This document shows positions 50,232 through 59,589 of a DNA stretch of 64,000 nt, in pieces (within the stretch, counting starts at the first letter, position 1; every line of letters begins with the position of its first letter). The position numbers and the translations under genes are program-made. Where the stretch lies: contig NZ_FWWW01000100.1 in NCBI RefSeq assembly GCF_900176135.1, forward strand, positions 28,916 to 92,915, in the 5' to 3' direction. The stretch comes from Hymenobacter roseosalivarius DSM 11622 (GTDB lineage Bacteria; Bacteroidota; Bacteroidia; Cytophagales; Hymenobacteraceae). The notes under the pieces were generated by a model, which worked only from the letters and a program-made list of their open reading frames with translations, was not told where the DNA came from and did not search any database.

Positions 50232-50801
50232 CTATAAGGTAGAATTCTCTATTTCCTGCACTAGTTCACTGTACCATTCTTCCCCATACTTACGAATAAG
50301 TGGCTCTTTAAGAAACTGATAAACCCGTACGCCCAAATCGGCACCGAAGGCGCAGGCAGGATTGCAGATACCCCAACGGTCGTAGTTCAAGGCTTCAAAA
50401 CCCTCGTACTTGCTGATTCGAATGGGGTACAAATGGCAGCTGATCGGCTTCTTGAAGCTAGTGGCGCCGGCCAAATATGCTTGCTCGATGCCACACTTTA
50501 AAATACCGCGCTCGTCATAGAGCGCGTAGGCACACTCCCGGTCGTTGATGGTGGTTGTGCTGAAATCGCCTTCCCAATCCTTGATGTAAAGTCCTTGCTG
50601 TTCGATAGCCTGCTGACCGGCTTCAGTAAGAAAGGGCTTGATGCTGGCGTATTCCGCCTCCAGAATTGTCAACTCAGCCTCTTCTAAAGGTGCACCCAGG
50701 TCACCTTCTACGCAGCACGCACCTTTGCAGGCTTCGAGATTACAAACAAAGAAATTGTCGCGAACGTCATCGGAGATGACGGTGTTCTGGATAATAATCA
50801 T
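50232..50801 (-). CDS. DUF3109 family Cys-rich protein
   Basis: 189 residues with a conserved cysteine array: VCNLEACKGACCVEGD near 20-33, ECAYAL, LKCGIEQAY, SCHLYPIRI and ICNPACAF. DUF3109/YkgJ-like proteins are thought to bind zinc or an iron-sulfur cluster through these residues. It is found in almost all Bacteroidota, frequently near the pcrA helicase, but has no assigned function. It is divergent from pcrA. Confidence 0.88.
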   Translation of the reverse strand: MIIIQNTVISDDVRDNFFVCNLEACKGACCVEGDLGAPLEEAELTILEAEYASIKPFLTEAGQQAIEQQGLYIKDWEGDFSTTTINDRECAYALYDERGILKCGIEQAYLAGATSFKKPISCHLYPIRISKYEGFEALNYDRWGICNPACAFGADLGVRVYQFLKEPLIRKYGEEWYSELVQEIENSTL

Positions 50802-50953
50802 GGGTATACGCGCAGGATCTCGCGGGGGGCTTTTTTAGGCGCGCCACTCCGGTAAAAGGTGGTAAGCCAACCAATAAGCAAAGCGCCGGGAGAAGTGGAT
50901 TGACAAAGATAACCCCAAACGTCGGCTCTCTGGTTTCCTGGGGGGCAAAACCT

Positions 50954-50961
50954 TACCTTTG
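50954..50961 (+). promoter_or_regulatory. -7 promoter element TACCTTTG of pcrA
   Basis: An exact TAnnTTTG match, 33 bases before the pcrA ATG. A GGGGGGCAAAA word sits immediately upstream (50940-50950). Confidence 0.65.
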
Positions 50962-50994
50962 CCGCTTCGCCAACGAGCCGGTTTACTTGAAAGA

Positions 50995-53244
50995 ATGGCC
51001 TTAGATTATCACTCCCTCCTGAACCCCTCGCAGGCCGCCGCCGTGCTGCAAACGGAAGGCCCCTGCATGATTATAGCCGGTGCTGGTTCCGGCAAAACGC
51101 GTGTATTGACGTATCGCATCGCGCATTTACTTGAGAAAGGCGTCGACCCATTCAACATCCTGGCCCTGACTTTCACCAATAAGGCGGCCAAGGAAATGCG
51201 CGCCCGCATTGAAAAAGTAGTGGGCCCGGAAGCTAAGAACGTGTGGATGGGTACTTTCCACAGTATTTTTGCCCGCATCCTGCGCTCCGAGGCCGAGAAA
51301 ATCGGCTTCCCGCGCCACTTCACCATTTACGACACCCAGGACTCCAAGACGCTGGTGTCGCAGATCGTGAAGGAGCTGGACCTGGACGACAAGCTCTACA
51401 AGCCCAGTATGGTGCTGGGGCGCATTTCCTCAGCTAAGAACAAGCTGATTTCGGTGCAGCAGTACCTGAGCGACCCGGTTATCAAGCAGGACGATGAAGC
51501 GGCGCTGCGCCCAAAAATCGGCGTGATTTATCAGCAGTACCAGTCGCGGTGCTTTAAGGCGGGTGCCATGGACTTTGACGACCTGCTGTTTAATACCAAC
51601 GTTTTATTCAAAGACCACCCGGAGGCGCTGAACAAGTACCAGCACATCTTCAAGTACGTGATGGTGGACGAGTATCAGGACACGAACTACTCGCAGTACC
51701 TGATTACGCGCAAGCTGGCGGCCAAGGATCGCAATATCTGCGTGGTCGGCGACGACGCGCAGAGCATTTACGCCTTCCGGGGGGCCGATATTACCAATAT
51801 TCTCAACTTCGAGAAGGACTACCCGGAGCTGGAAGTGTTCAAGCTGGAGCAGAACTACCGCTCTACCAAGAACATCGTGAAGGCCGCTAACTCGGTCATT
51901 AAGAACAACAAAGCCCAGCTGCGCAAGGACGTTTTCTCCGAAAACGAGGAAGGTACGCTGATCGAAGTGCTCAAGGCATCTTCCGATAATGAAGAAGGCA
52001 AGCTGATTGCTAACTCCATCTTCGAGGACAAGATGAACCTGCACTTGTCGTACGACCACTTTGCCATTCTCTACCGCACCAATGCCCAGAGCAGGGCCAT
52101 GGAAGAGGCGTTGCGTAAGCTGAACATCAAGTATAAGATCGTGGGGGGCCTTTCTTTCTACCAAAGGAAAGAAATTAAGGATTTGGTAGCTTATCTGCGC
52201 CTGACGGTAAACCCCAACGACGAGCAGGCCCTGCGCCGTGTCATCAACTACCCCAAGCGCGGCATCGGCGACACGACGGTGAGCAAGCTTATCACCACGG
52301 CCGAGGAAACCAACCACACGCTGTGGGAAGTGGTGGCCAACGCAGCCTCGTTTCTGGGCGCGCGCGTATCAGGAGCCATTACTCAGTTCGCGGAGCAGAT
52401 CAAGAGCTACGCCGTGGTGGCGGGCAAGGAAGACGCGTTTGAGGCGGCCAAGTTCATTGCCAAAAACTCGGGCATGATTGAGGAATTGTACGCTGATAAA
52501 AGCATCGAGGGTCTCTCGCGCTACGAGAACATTCAGGAATTGCTGAACGGCATAAAAGCCTACACCGAAGACCCGGAGCGCGACGATAAGTCGCTGGCGT
52601 CCTTCCTGCAGGATATTGCCCTCGTCACCGATGCTGACACCAAGGACGCCCAGCAGGATGGTGAGGCCGTGACGCTGATGACGATTCACTCGGCCAAGGG
52701 TCTGGAGTTTCGCAACGTGTACATCGTGGGAATGGAGGAGAACCTGTTTCCGAGCCAGATGATGATTACCTCGCGGGCTGATCTGGAGGAGGAGCGGCGG
52801 CTGTTTTACGTGGCCATCACGCGGGCTGAGAAGAAGCTGACGCTCAGCTACGCCACCTCGCGCTACCAGTGGGGCAACTTGCGGAGTTGTGAGAAAAGTC
52901 GTTTTTTAGACGAAATCGATCCGCAATTCGTAGATTTCAAGTTCTCGGCGGGTCCGGGCAGTGGGGAGTCGCCATTTGGGCACGTATTGGAGCGGCGCAG
53001 TAACCTAATTCCGCCCGCTCCGCGTAAAACGGTAGCTACCAGCTACAAGCCTTCGGCCGATTTTCAACCCTCCGATACTTCCAACTTAGCGACCGGGCAG
53101 CGGGTAGAACACCCCAAGTTTGGCTTCGGCACGGTGAGCAAGCTCGAAACGCAGGCTGGCTCTACCAAGGCCATTATTCAGTTTGAAGAGGTCGGCGAGA
53201 AGACGTTGTTGCTGAGTTTTGCCAAATTGCGGGTGCTGAGCTAA
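50995..53244 (+). CDS. pcrA: ATP-dependent DNA helicase UvrD/PcrA
   Basis: 749 residues from the ATG at 50995; the upstream TTG start would lie in the promoter. SF1 motifs in order: Q-motif LNPSQAAAV, Walker A IIAGAGSGKTRVLTYR, Walker B VMVDEYQDTN, GDDAQSIYAFRGAD, EQNYRST, TIHSAKGLEF and VAITRAEKKLTLSYA. The C-terminal Tudor-like segment (QRVEHPKFGFGTVSKLET) that binds RNA polymerase in PcrA is present. It acts in nucleotide-excision repair, replication restart and clearing of polymerases. Confidence 0.96.
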   Translation: MALDYHSLLNPSQAAAVLQTEGPCMIIAGAGSGKTRVLTYRIAHLLEKGVDPFNILALTFTNKAAKEMRARIEKVVGPEAKNVWMGTFHSIFARILRSEAEKIGFPRHFTIYDTQDSKTLVSQIVKELDLDDKLYKPSMVLGRISSAKNKLISVQQYLSDPVIKQDDEAALRPKIGVIYQQYQSRCFKAGAMDFDDLLFNTNVLFKDHPEALNKYQHIFKYVMVDEYQDTNYSQYLITRKLAAKDRNICVVGDDAQSIYAFRGADITNILNFEKDYPELEVFKLEQNYRSTKNIVKAANSVIKNNKAQLRKDVFSENEEGTLIEVLKASSDNEEGKLIANSIFEDKMNLHLSYDHFAILYRTNAQSRAMEEALRKLNIKYKIVGGLSFYQRKEIKDLVAYLRLTVNPNDEQALRRVINYPKRGIGDTTVSKLITTAEETNHTLWEVVANAASFLGARVSGAITQFAEQIKSYAVVAGKEDAFEAAKFIAKNSGMIEELYADKSIEGLSRYENIQELLNGIKAYTEDPERDDKSLASFLQDIALVTDADTKDAQQDGEAVTLMTIHSAKGLEFRNVYIVGMEENLFPSQMMITSRADLEEERRLFYVAITRAEKKLTLSYATSRYQWGNLRSCEKSRFLDEIDPQFVDFKFSAGPGSGESPFGHVLERRSNLIPPAPRKTVATSYKPSADFQPSDTSNLATGQRVEHPKFGFGTVSKLETQAGSTKAIIQFEEVGEKTLLLSFAKLRVLS

Positions 53245-53312
53245 TTAGCTGCATTTAGTACCCACCACAGAGTACGCAAAGGCTCTGAATCTTCTTTTTT
53301 TTAATTTCCCCC

Positions 53313-54023
53313 ATGTCTCTCCCCTCCCCTCATAAGCACGAGCTGCTCCAGCGCGAATACGGCCAGAGCACCTTTCAACTCGTGCAGACCCTGCGGACTA
53401 TCGAAGATAAGGCTGAGCGCACGCGCCGGGCTCATCAGATAGTGCAGCTGATCTTTCGCTTGAATGCCAACTTGCGTGACCAGCCTGACGCTCAGCAGAA
53501 AGTATGGAATCATCTCTATGAAATGGCCGATGAGGACCTAGACGTAGATAGCCCGTTCCCGCTCACCAGCCTTGCCCAGCTGCACCAGCAGCCGAAGCGG
53601 GTGCCCTATCCCAGCAAATCGCCTAAGCTCAAGGCTTATGGCCGCAGCGTAGAGGATATGATTGCCAAAGCCCTCACGCTGGAAGACCCAGCAGAGCGGG
53701 AGCAGGCCACTATTGCCATTGGGCGAACCATGAAGTTCCTGTACCGCTCCTACAGCAAGGAGAATGCGAAGGATATAACTATCCTGAAGCATTTAAAAGA
53801 GCTTTCGGGGGGCAGATTAGAGCTTGACCCAGTTCAGGTTGACGCGCAGAACCTCTTTGAGTTTGCCACCAACGGCCGGCCGGTGCCCTTCATCGTACCC
53901 CAGCCTCGCAACGACCGCAACGACCGCGACGCCCGTCGGGGCAGCAGTGGTGGCGGCAACCGGCGCGACAAGCAGCGCCGCGGAGGCAAAAAGCGGCAGG
54001 AACCACAGCAGCCTCCTCAGTAA
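53313..54023 (+). CDS. DUF4290 domain protein
   Basis: 236 residues. The DUF4290 core covers about 1-190 (LLQREYGQSTFQLVQTLRTIEDKAERTRRAHQIV in pieces, KLKAYGRSVEDMIAKAL, TMKFLYRSYSKENAKDITILKHLKELSGG). The last 45 residues are a strongly basic Arg/Gly/Lys-rich tail (RRDKQRRGGKKRQ) likely to bind RNA or be disordered. The family is confined to Bacteroidota and regularly precedes murA, as here (103 bases). Function unknown. Confidence 0.9.
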   Translation: MSLPSPHKHELLQREYGQSTFQLVQTLRTIEDKAERTRRAHQIVQLIFRLNANLRDQPDAQQKVWNHLYEMADEDLDVDSPFPLTSLAQLHQQPKRVPYPSKSPKLKAYGRSVEDMIAKALTLEDPAEREQATIAIGRTMKFLYRSYSKENAKDITILKHLKELSGGRLELDPVQVDAQNLFEFATNGRPVPFIVPQPRNDRNDRDARRGSSGGGNRRDKQRRGGKKRQEPQQPPQ

Positions 54024-54126
54024 TTTTTGTAGAAGCAAGGAATCTGAAGTCGGAGTTGAAATTCCAGACCAAGAATTTTAGCCCCGGCTCCCAATTCTTA
54101 GCTCCTAAATTCTAATTCTTTTTTTG

Positions 54127-55431
54127 ATGGCCTCTTTTGAAGTAATTGGCGGACACCCGCTTAAAGGCGAGATTATACCCCAGGGGGCAAAAAACGAAGC
54201 ACTCCAGATTTTGTGCGCCGTACTGCTTACCAATGAGCCAGTTACGATTAGCAACATTCCTGATATCCGCGATGTAAACAAGCTCATTGAGCTACTGCGG
54301 GATATGGGCGTAAAGGTGGGGAAGCTCGCCACCGATACCTACGTATTTCAGGCTGACAGCGTAAACTTAGAATACCTCGACTCAGAGCAATTCGTAGCCC
54401 AAGGCCGCGCCCTACGCGGTTCAGTTATGATTCTGGGTCCTATGCTGGCACGCTTTGGCCAGTGCCAATTGCCTAAACCAGGCGGCGACAAAATTGGCCG
54501 TCGTCCGCTGGATACGCACTTTTTGGGCTTGCAGAAGCTGGGGGGCAAATTGACCCTGGAAGGCAACGATTTTTACCGCATCCGTACCGAGGGTAAGTTG
54601 CAGGGCACTTATATGCTGCTCGACGAAGCTTCCGTGACGGGCACCGCCAACATTGTGATGGCCGCGGTCCTAGCGGATGGCATCACCACCGTTTATAACG
54701 CTGCCTGCGAGCCTTATTTGCAGCAGCTGTGCAAAATGCTGGTGCGTATGGGGGCCAAAATCAACGGTATCGGCTCTAACCTGCTCACCATTGAAGGCGT
54801 GGAAAGCCTCGGCGGCACGGAGCACCGCATGTTGCCGGACATGATAGAAATTGGTTCTTTTATCGGCCTAGCGGCCATGACAGGCTCCGAAATCACGATC
54901 AAAGACGCGCAGATTCAGGAGCTAGGCCTTATTCCGGATACCTTCCGCAAGATGGGTATTCAGTTGGAATTCAGGGGCGATGACATTTTTATTCCCGCGC
55001 AGGACCACTATCAGATTGCTACTTATCTGGATGGCAGCATCCTGACGGTATCGGATCATACGTGGCCGGGCCTCACACCTGATTTGCTCAGCATTATTCT
55101 GGTAGTAGCTACCCAGGCAAAAGGCACGGTTCTCATTCACCAAAAGATGTTTGAGTCACGCTTGTTCTTCGTTGATAAGCTCATTGATATGGGCGCGCAA
55201 ATCATTCTCTGCGACCCGCACCGGGCTACCGTTATTGGCCTCGATCAACGCACCCGCCTGCATGGTATCAGCATGACGTCGCCCGACATTCGGGCCGGGG
55301 TAGCGCTGCTTATCGCGGCCCTTTCCGCCGACGGACGCAGCGTGATCGACAACGTGGAGCAGATTGATCGGGGATATCAGTTTATTGATAAACGCCTGAA
55401 CGCACTGGGGGCTCAAATAAAGAGGCTGTAA
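54127..55431 (+). CDS. murA: UDP-N-acetylglucosamine 1-carboxyvinyltransferase, Asp-type active site
   Basis: 434 residues. The EPT fold shows GAKNEALQILCAVLL at the start, LGPMLARFGQCQLPKPGGDKI, and RRPLDTHFLGLQKLGGKL. In E. coli MurA the reactive Cys115 lies in P-G-G-C; here the same position is Asp121 (codon GAC at 54487). Asp at this place keeps activity and is known to give natural fosfomycin resistance in other bacteria. It starts peptidoglycan precursor synthesis in the cytosol. A strong terminator follows. Confidence 0.95.
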   Translation: MASFEVIGGHPLKGEIIPQGAKNEALQILCAVLLTNEPVTISNIPDIRDVNKLIELLRDMGVKVGKLATDTYVFQADSVNLEYLDSEQFVAQGRALRGSVMILGPMLARFGQCQLPKPGGDKIGRRPLDTHFLGLQKLGGKLTLEGNDFYRIRTEGKLQGTYMLLDEASVTGTANIVMAAVLADGITTVYNAACEPYLQQLCKMLVRMGAKINGIGSNLLTIEGVESLGGTEHRMLPDMIEIGSFIGLAAMTGSEITIKDAQIQELGLIPDTFRKMGIQLEFRGDDIFIPAQDHYQIATYLDGSILTVSDHTWPGLTPDLLSIILVVATQAKGTVLIHQKMFESRLFFVDKLIDMGAQIILCDPHRATVIGLDQRTRLHGISMTSPDIRAGVALLIAALSADGRSVIDNVEQIDRGYQFIDKRLNALGAQIKRL

Positions 55432-55452
55432 TGCAGAGAGTCTTTGACCATA

Positions 55453-55486
55453 GAAAAGCCCCCCAGAGACTTTCCGGGGGGCTTTT
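55453..55486. terminator. Bidirectional terminator formed by inverted GGGGGGC words
   Basis: GAAAAGCCCCCC and GGGGGGCTTTTC are exact complements, between murA and the convergent small membrane protein gene. Confidence 0.9.
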
Positions 55487-55507
55487 CTGTGACCTATTGA
55501 GTTACTC

Positions 55508-55843
55508 TTAATCAATGACCATGTCAATGACGCTCGTTACCAGCGACAACACGACGCTGAAAAGCAAAGCCGCCAGGAAGCCATCCAGTTTGAAGCCGGG
55601 TAGCACCCAATCGGCCAGGAGCACGATTACGGCATTAATAACGAGTAGAAATAACCCCAGCGTAAGTACGGTAATGGGAAAGCCCAGAATTTTAAGGATG
55701 GGCTTTAACACAGCATTTAGCACCGCCAGCACCAGCACCAGCAATAGGGCATCACCAAAACCATCGAGGTGAGCACCAGGCAGAAAGTAAGCCAGGGCAT
55801 AGGTGACAATGGCGGTGAGAATGAATTTGAGTAGAAATCCCAT
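55508..55843 (-). CDS. Phage-holin-family-IV-like (PF04020) small membrane protein
   Basis: 111 residues from the ATG at 55843, four hydrophobic helices, with PGAHLDGFGDALLLVLVLAVLNAVLKPILKIL and VLPGFKLDGFLAALLFSVVLSLV; the repeated G-F-x-x-A-L motif and N-A-x-x-K-P define the PF04020 family. The 'holin' name is inherited; in Bacteroidota these are single chromosomal genes of unknown function and there is no prophage around it. The ATG eight codons earlier (55867) is less likely. Confidence 0.85.
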   Translation of the reverse strand: MGFLLKFILTAIVTYALAYFLPGAHLDGFGDALLLVLVLAVLNAVLKPILKILGFPITVLTLGLFLLVINAVIVLLADWVLPGFKLDGFLAALLFSVVLSLVTSVIDMVID

Positions 55844-55932
55844 AGAGGCAAAAAGATGAATGAACAAAGAAAATCCGACCCCCAGTCGGGAGTCGGATTA
55901 CGGTACGCAAAAACGCGGGCAGTGTTAGGCCA

Positions 55933-57042
55933 CTAGTCCTCGTCTTCCACTTTCTTCATGTCGCGGGCAGCAATGCGCCCCTGCGAGACCGCCATCCAGT
56001 TGCAGAGCTGATACAGCAGACGGGCCCCCACAATTCCATTCCAGTCAGTATCGCCGGGGGCTACTTCATTCAGGTCGCAGCCGATGATTTCGCGGCCCGA
56101 GCGCACGACCATCCGAATCAGGTACAGGGCTTCCTCAAACTCCAACCCACCGGGAACGGGCGTGCCGGTGCCGGGGCAAAGCTTCGGATCGAGGCCGTCG
56201 ATATCGAAGCTCAGATACACCTTTTGGGGTAGCTGAGCGATAATTTTCTTGCACTCCTTCCGCCAAGATTTGCCGGCAAAAAGCTCTTCCCGCAGGAAAC
56301 GCTCCGCAAACATGATGATGCGACCATTGCTGCGCTCGGCCAGTTCGGCTTCCTGCTGGCAAAAATCACGGATTCCTACCTGCACCAGCTTTTTTACCTG
56401 CGGCAACTGTAGCGCATTATACATGACGGACGCGTGCGAGTATTCGAAGCCTTCGTAGGCCGGGCGCAGGTCGCAATGGGCATCGATTTGCAGAATACCG
56501 AACTCCTCGTGGCGTTCAGCCAACGCATGAATGTAGCCTAAGGGAGTGCTGTGGTCACCGCCTAATACGGCTACCGCCTTACCCGCGTCGAGGTAAGCCC
56601 CGGCTTTTTGCTTAAGCCAGTTCAGGAGTGCTTTTCCACGAACGGTAGCTTCGGCGGTGGCGGTGGCATGCTGGGGGGCTTTTTCGGCAGGCTGACCCGC
56701 TTCGAGCCAGCTGATATAGCCAGCAGCCTGCTCGCGTAGCTCGCGGCTTTCCGCGGCCCAGCTTTCGTCTTCGTCTTCCATGGCCAGGCCCAGGCGCCAG
56801 GCATCCGCGATATCCGGATCGTAAAGGTCTACTTGCAGGGAGGCTTCCCGGATAGCAGCCGGCCCTAGCGCCGTGCCTGCCCGATACGAAACCGTAACCT
56901 CCCACGGCACCGGCACCACCACTACCTGCGCCTCTTCTACGGTGAAGGGCAAGCCAAAAATGCCCCCCGCGGTATCGCCCAAGGCATTGGGATCGAATGA
57001 GGCGAGCTTCTTTTCAAGATTTGATGAACGTGCGTTCGACAT
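55933..57042 (-). CDS. Formimidoylglutamase/agmatinase family ureohydrolase
   Basis: 369 residues. The manganese ligands of the arginase fold are all visible: AVLGGDHSTPLG, QIDAHCDLRPAYEGFEYSHASVM and LSFDIDGLDPKLCPGTGTPVPGG. There is an insertion at about 105-140 compared with the shortest agmatinases. The likely reaction is hydrolysis of an amidine or guanidine (agmatine, formimino-glutamate or guanidino-acid); the motif set does not fix the substrate. No histidine-degradation genes are adjacent. Confidence 0.88.
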   Translation of the reverse strand: MSNARSSNLEKKLASFDPNALGDTAGGIFGLPFTVEEAQVVVVPVPWEVTVSYRAGTALGPAAIREASLQVDLYDPDIADAWRLGLAMEDEDESWAAESRELREQAAGYISWLEAGQPAEKAPQHATATAEATVRGKALLNWLKQKAGAYLDAGKAVAVLGGDHSTPLGYIHALAERHEEFGILQIDAHCDLRPAYEGFEYSHASVMYNALQLPQVKKLVQVGIRDFCQQEAELAERSNGRIIMFAERFLREELFAGKSWRKECKKIIAQLPQKVYLSFDIDGLDPKLCPGTGTPVPGGLEFEEALYLIRMVVRSGREIIGCDLNEVAPGDTDWNGIVGARLLYQLCNWMAVSQGRIAARDMKKVEDED

Positions 57043-57153
57043 AACAAACGGATTAGAAAAAGAAATATGTAAGTGAAGCGTCAGGGCGACGCTATCAAAA
57101 AACGCTGTTCTTCAGGCTGACTCAGGGCGTCTGAGCTGTCTGCCTAATGCAAT

Positions 57154-57237
57154 AAAAAAAGCTGTCATTTCGGGTGGTCCAACCAGCCGCGATCAGAAAT
57201 CCGCGATAGTCGATATCTACCAAAAATGACAGCTTTT
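57154..57237 (-). terminator. Terminator at the end of the chemotaxis operon
   Basis: AAAAGCTGTCATTTTTG and AAATGACAGCTTTTTTT (minus-strand reading) close a hairpin with a 50-base interior that can fold further; a seven-T run follows. It lies 16 bases beyond the cheC-like stop. Confidence 0.75.
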
Positions 57238-57252
57238 CCCCTTAGGGAATGA

Positions 57253-57879
57253 TTAATGCGTGGCTTGCTGACCGTTCAGAAAGTCGTAGGTCCGAATGAT
57301 CTCCAGGATCTTGACGAAAGTTTCGCGGTCGAAGAACAGCATCAGCGGTAATTCAACCGAGTACTTTTTGTCTGAGAAATGCGTGATGACCGAGAAAACC
57401 ATAGGTTGATATAGCGGATTCTGCGCTACCAACCTGGTCAGGGAAGTATCGAGGTGGCCTTTTGGCGCAATGGGCGGCGCGCCATATATATTAGCTTTCA
57501 GGATGTTAGCCAGCTGCGTTACCAGAGCGCCCGTGATAATGTTGCTAATCTCAAGCAACAACGACTCCTGCAATTCGTCAATTTCGACCGATTCAGGCTT
57601 CGACAGACGCAAACACACACGCGACAGGCGCTGCACATGCTGCCCGGAGAAGAACATCAGCGTCGAGCCATTGAATTCGCCCTTTATATCGGACTGGATA
57701 ACGACATGGTCTTTCTCGTACACTTTTACTCGCTCCAGAATACTGGTACCGGGCACCAAATCAAGGCTTGGCACCTCCAATAACACGGTTTCCTGAGCAA
57801 TAGAGGCGAAAGAATCGGCGGCGCGAGCCAAGCCAATATTCAGGATTTCCCGAATAATGTCCCGCTCCAGTTCCGTCAT
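57253..57879 (-). CDS. CheC-like chemotaxis phosphatase
   Basis: 208 residues from the ATG at 57879 (MTELERDIIREILNIGLARAADSFA), which matches the CheC/CheX N-terminal helix pattern. A second repeat, ESLLLEISNIITGALVTQLANIL (E-x-x-N-I), gives the second active-site half, so both E-x-x-N pairs appear to be present (EILN and EISN). CheC proteins remove phosphate from CheY~P. It is the last gene of the operon, 75 bases after cheA, and is unusual in a genome segment without flagellar genes. Confidence 0.8.
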   Translation of the reverse strand: MTELERDIIREILNIGLARAADSFASIAQETVLLEVPSLDLVPGTSILERVKVYEKDHVVIQSDIKGEFNGSTLMFFSGQHVQRLSRVCLRLSKPESVEIDELQESLLLEISNIITGALVTQLANILKANIYGAPPIAPKGHLDTSLTRLVAQNPLYQPMVFSVITHFSDKKYSVELPLMLFFDRETFVKILEIIRTYDFLNGQQATH

Positions 57880-57954
57880 GTGCAAATACATACAAGTCAG
57901 TCAGTTGGTACGAAAAAGCCACTATAGGCAGTTTCGAAATCTGCAATACGTGAT

Positions 57955-59589
57955 TTAAGGTCGTTTGGCCAAGAATAGTCGAGTTAATGCTGGCACATCG
58001 AGCACGAGGCACACATGTCCGCTGCCCAGTAGCGTCACACCTCCAAATAAGTCAATGGTATCCAACGGTTTACTCATGGGCTTGATCACAATATCTTGCT
58101 GACGCAAAAAACGATCAACGATCAAACCCAGCTTACGATTATTGTAATCCACAATGATAATGCGCTGACGGCCCACCAGCTCGTCGCGCGCGGCAGGCGG
58201 CAGCGGCCCGTCGCCACTATGCAGCAACGTCCGCAGATTCACTATCGGCACATTTTCTTCCTGAATACGGGCCAGCAGCGTCCCACCTACTACATGTAGC
58301 TCGTCGGGTTCCAGGGCTACCACCGAATCGGTGTGCATGAGTGGAATGGCGTAGCTACGCTCCTCCAATTCAAACAACAGCGCTCCTTTTACGGCAATCG
58401 AGGTGGGCAGCACCAGGGTGAATACGGTTCCCTGGCCCAACTCCGACTCAACCCGTATTTGCCCCCCCAGCGAATCAATCGCCAGCTTCACCACATCTAA
58501 GCCTACGCCCCGGCCCGAAATCTCAGTGACTTCCTTTGCCATAGAAAAGCCTGGCTCAAACAGGAAGGCCCGTACCGCATTCGCATCGAGGTGAGCAGCC
58601 GCGTCAGCTCTTACCAAGCCGCGCTCTACTGCCTTGCGCCGCACCCCTTCTACATCAATCCCGCGGCCATCATCGACCACCCGAATCAGTACATCGTCAC
58701 GCTCCGTTTGAGCAGATAGCGTCAGACGCCCGGCGGCGGGCTTATTGGCCCGCTGGCGCTCGTCGGGCGTTTCAATACCGTGGGCAATAGCGTTGCGAAC
58801 TAAATGCAGCAGAGCGTCGGTAATGATTTGCAGGATATTTCGGTCAATCTGAATGTCCTGCCCTTCCAGCTTCAGGGCTACTTCTTTTTGCTCGGCAGCA
58901 GCTACGTCACGAACCACGCGGGGAAACTTATTGAAAAGCGAACCAACGTTTACCAGACGCGCGTCCATCACACTATACTGCAGCTCGTCGGTAATACGAA
59001 ACAGATGTGAGGCCGCCGCCTGTAGGGCCGGATGCCCAATCTCGCCGCCAAGCGTCATAATCCGGTCACGGTCGATAATTAGCTCACCTACTAAATTGAG
59101 CAGGTGGTCCAGCTTTTTGATCTGAATATACACCAGGTCCGATAGCTCCAGCTTGCGGCCGGCGTCCTCATCAGTATCCGACTCGGCAGTAATCAGGATC
59201 GGCTCCTCCCCTAGCACCAAACGCTCAAGGTTTGCGAGCAAATCCTCGGCGGGGGGCATTTCGGCCTCTTCCCCAACGGCCCGAATCATGGCCCCCAACG
59301 TATCAACGCCAGTAAACAGCACGGGAACGACCGTGCCGGTGAAGGCTTTCTCTTTGTCTCTAATCAAACCAAATATGGTTTCCATCTCATGCGAGACTTC
59401 GCCAATCTGGTTGTAGCCCATCGCCCGCGCGTTGGACTTGAGATTGTGCATGAGCCGAAAAAGCTCATTCAGGGCGGGGATATCTTCCGGATTTTTCTCC
59501 AACTCGCTGATATGACGGCTCATGGCGTCATAATATTCGAGTGCCTCGGCCATAAATATTTCCCGGTACTCCTGTTCCCGTGACTTCAT
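57955..59589 (-). CDS. cheA: Chemotaxis histidine kinase CheA, short form without P2
   Basis: 544 residues. P1/HPt: NELFRLMHNLKSNARAMG with His48 as phospho-acceptor. From about residue 135 the dimerisation domain (DLVYIQIKKLDHLLNLVGELIIDR) follows directly, so the CheY/CheB-binding P2 domain of classical CheA (about 70 residues plus linkers) is missing. The ATPase has N-box LLHLVRNAIAHGIE, G1 VVDDGRGID and G2 SGRGVGLDVV. The C-terminal P5 CheW-like domain ends at GHVCLVLDVPALTRL. The start overlaps the cheB stop by one base (TGATG). Confidence 0.92.
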   Translation of the reverse strand: MKSREQEYREIFMAEALEYYDAMSRHISELEKNPEDIPALNELFRLMHNLKSNARAMGYNQIGEVSHEMETIFGLIRDKEKAFTGTVVPVLFTGVDTLGAMIRAVGEEAEMPPAEDLLANLERLVLGEEPILITAESDTDEDAGRKLELSDLVYIQIKKLDHLLNLVGELIIDRDRIMTLGGEIGHPALQAAASHLFRITDELQYSVMDARLVNVGSLFNKFPRVVRDVAAAEQKEVALKLEGQDIQIDRNILQIITDALLHLVRNAIAHGIETPDERQRANKPAAGRLTLSAQTERDDVLIRVVDDGRGIDVEGVRRKAVERGLVRADAAAHLDANAVRAFLFEPGFSMAKEVTEISGRGVGLDVVKLAIDSLGGQIRVESELGQGTVFTLVLPTSIAVKGALLFELEERSYAIPLMHTDSVVALEPDELHVVGGTLLARIQEENVPIVNLRTLLHSGDGPLPPAARDELVGRQRIIIVDYNNRKLGLIVDRFLRQQDIVIKPMSKPLDTIDLFGGVTLLGSGHVCLVLDVPALTRLFLAKRP

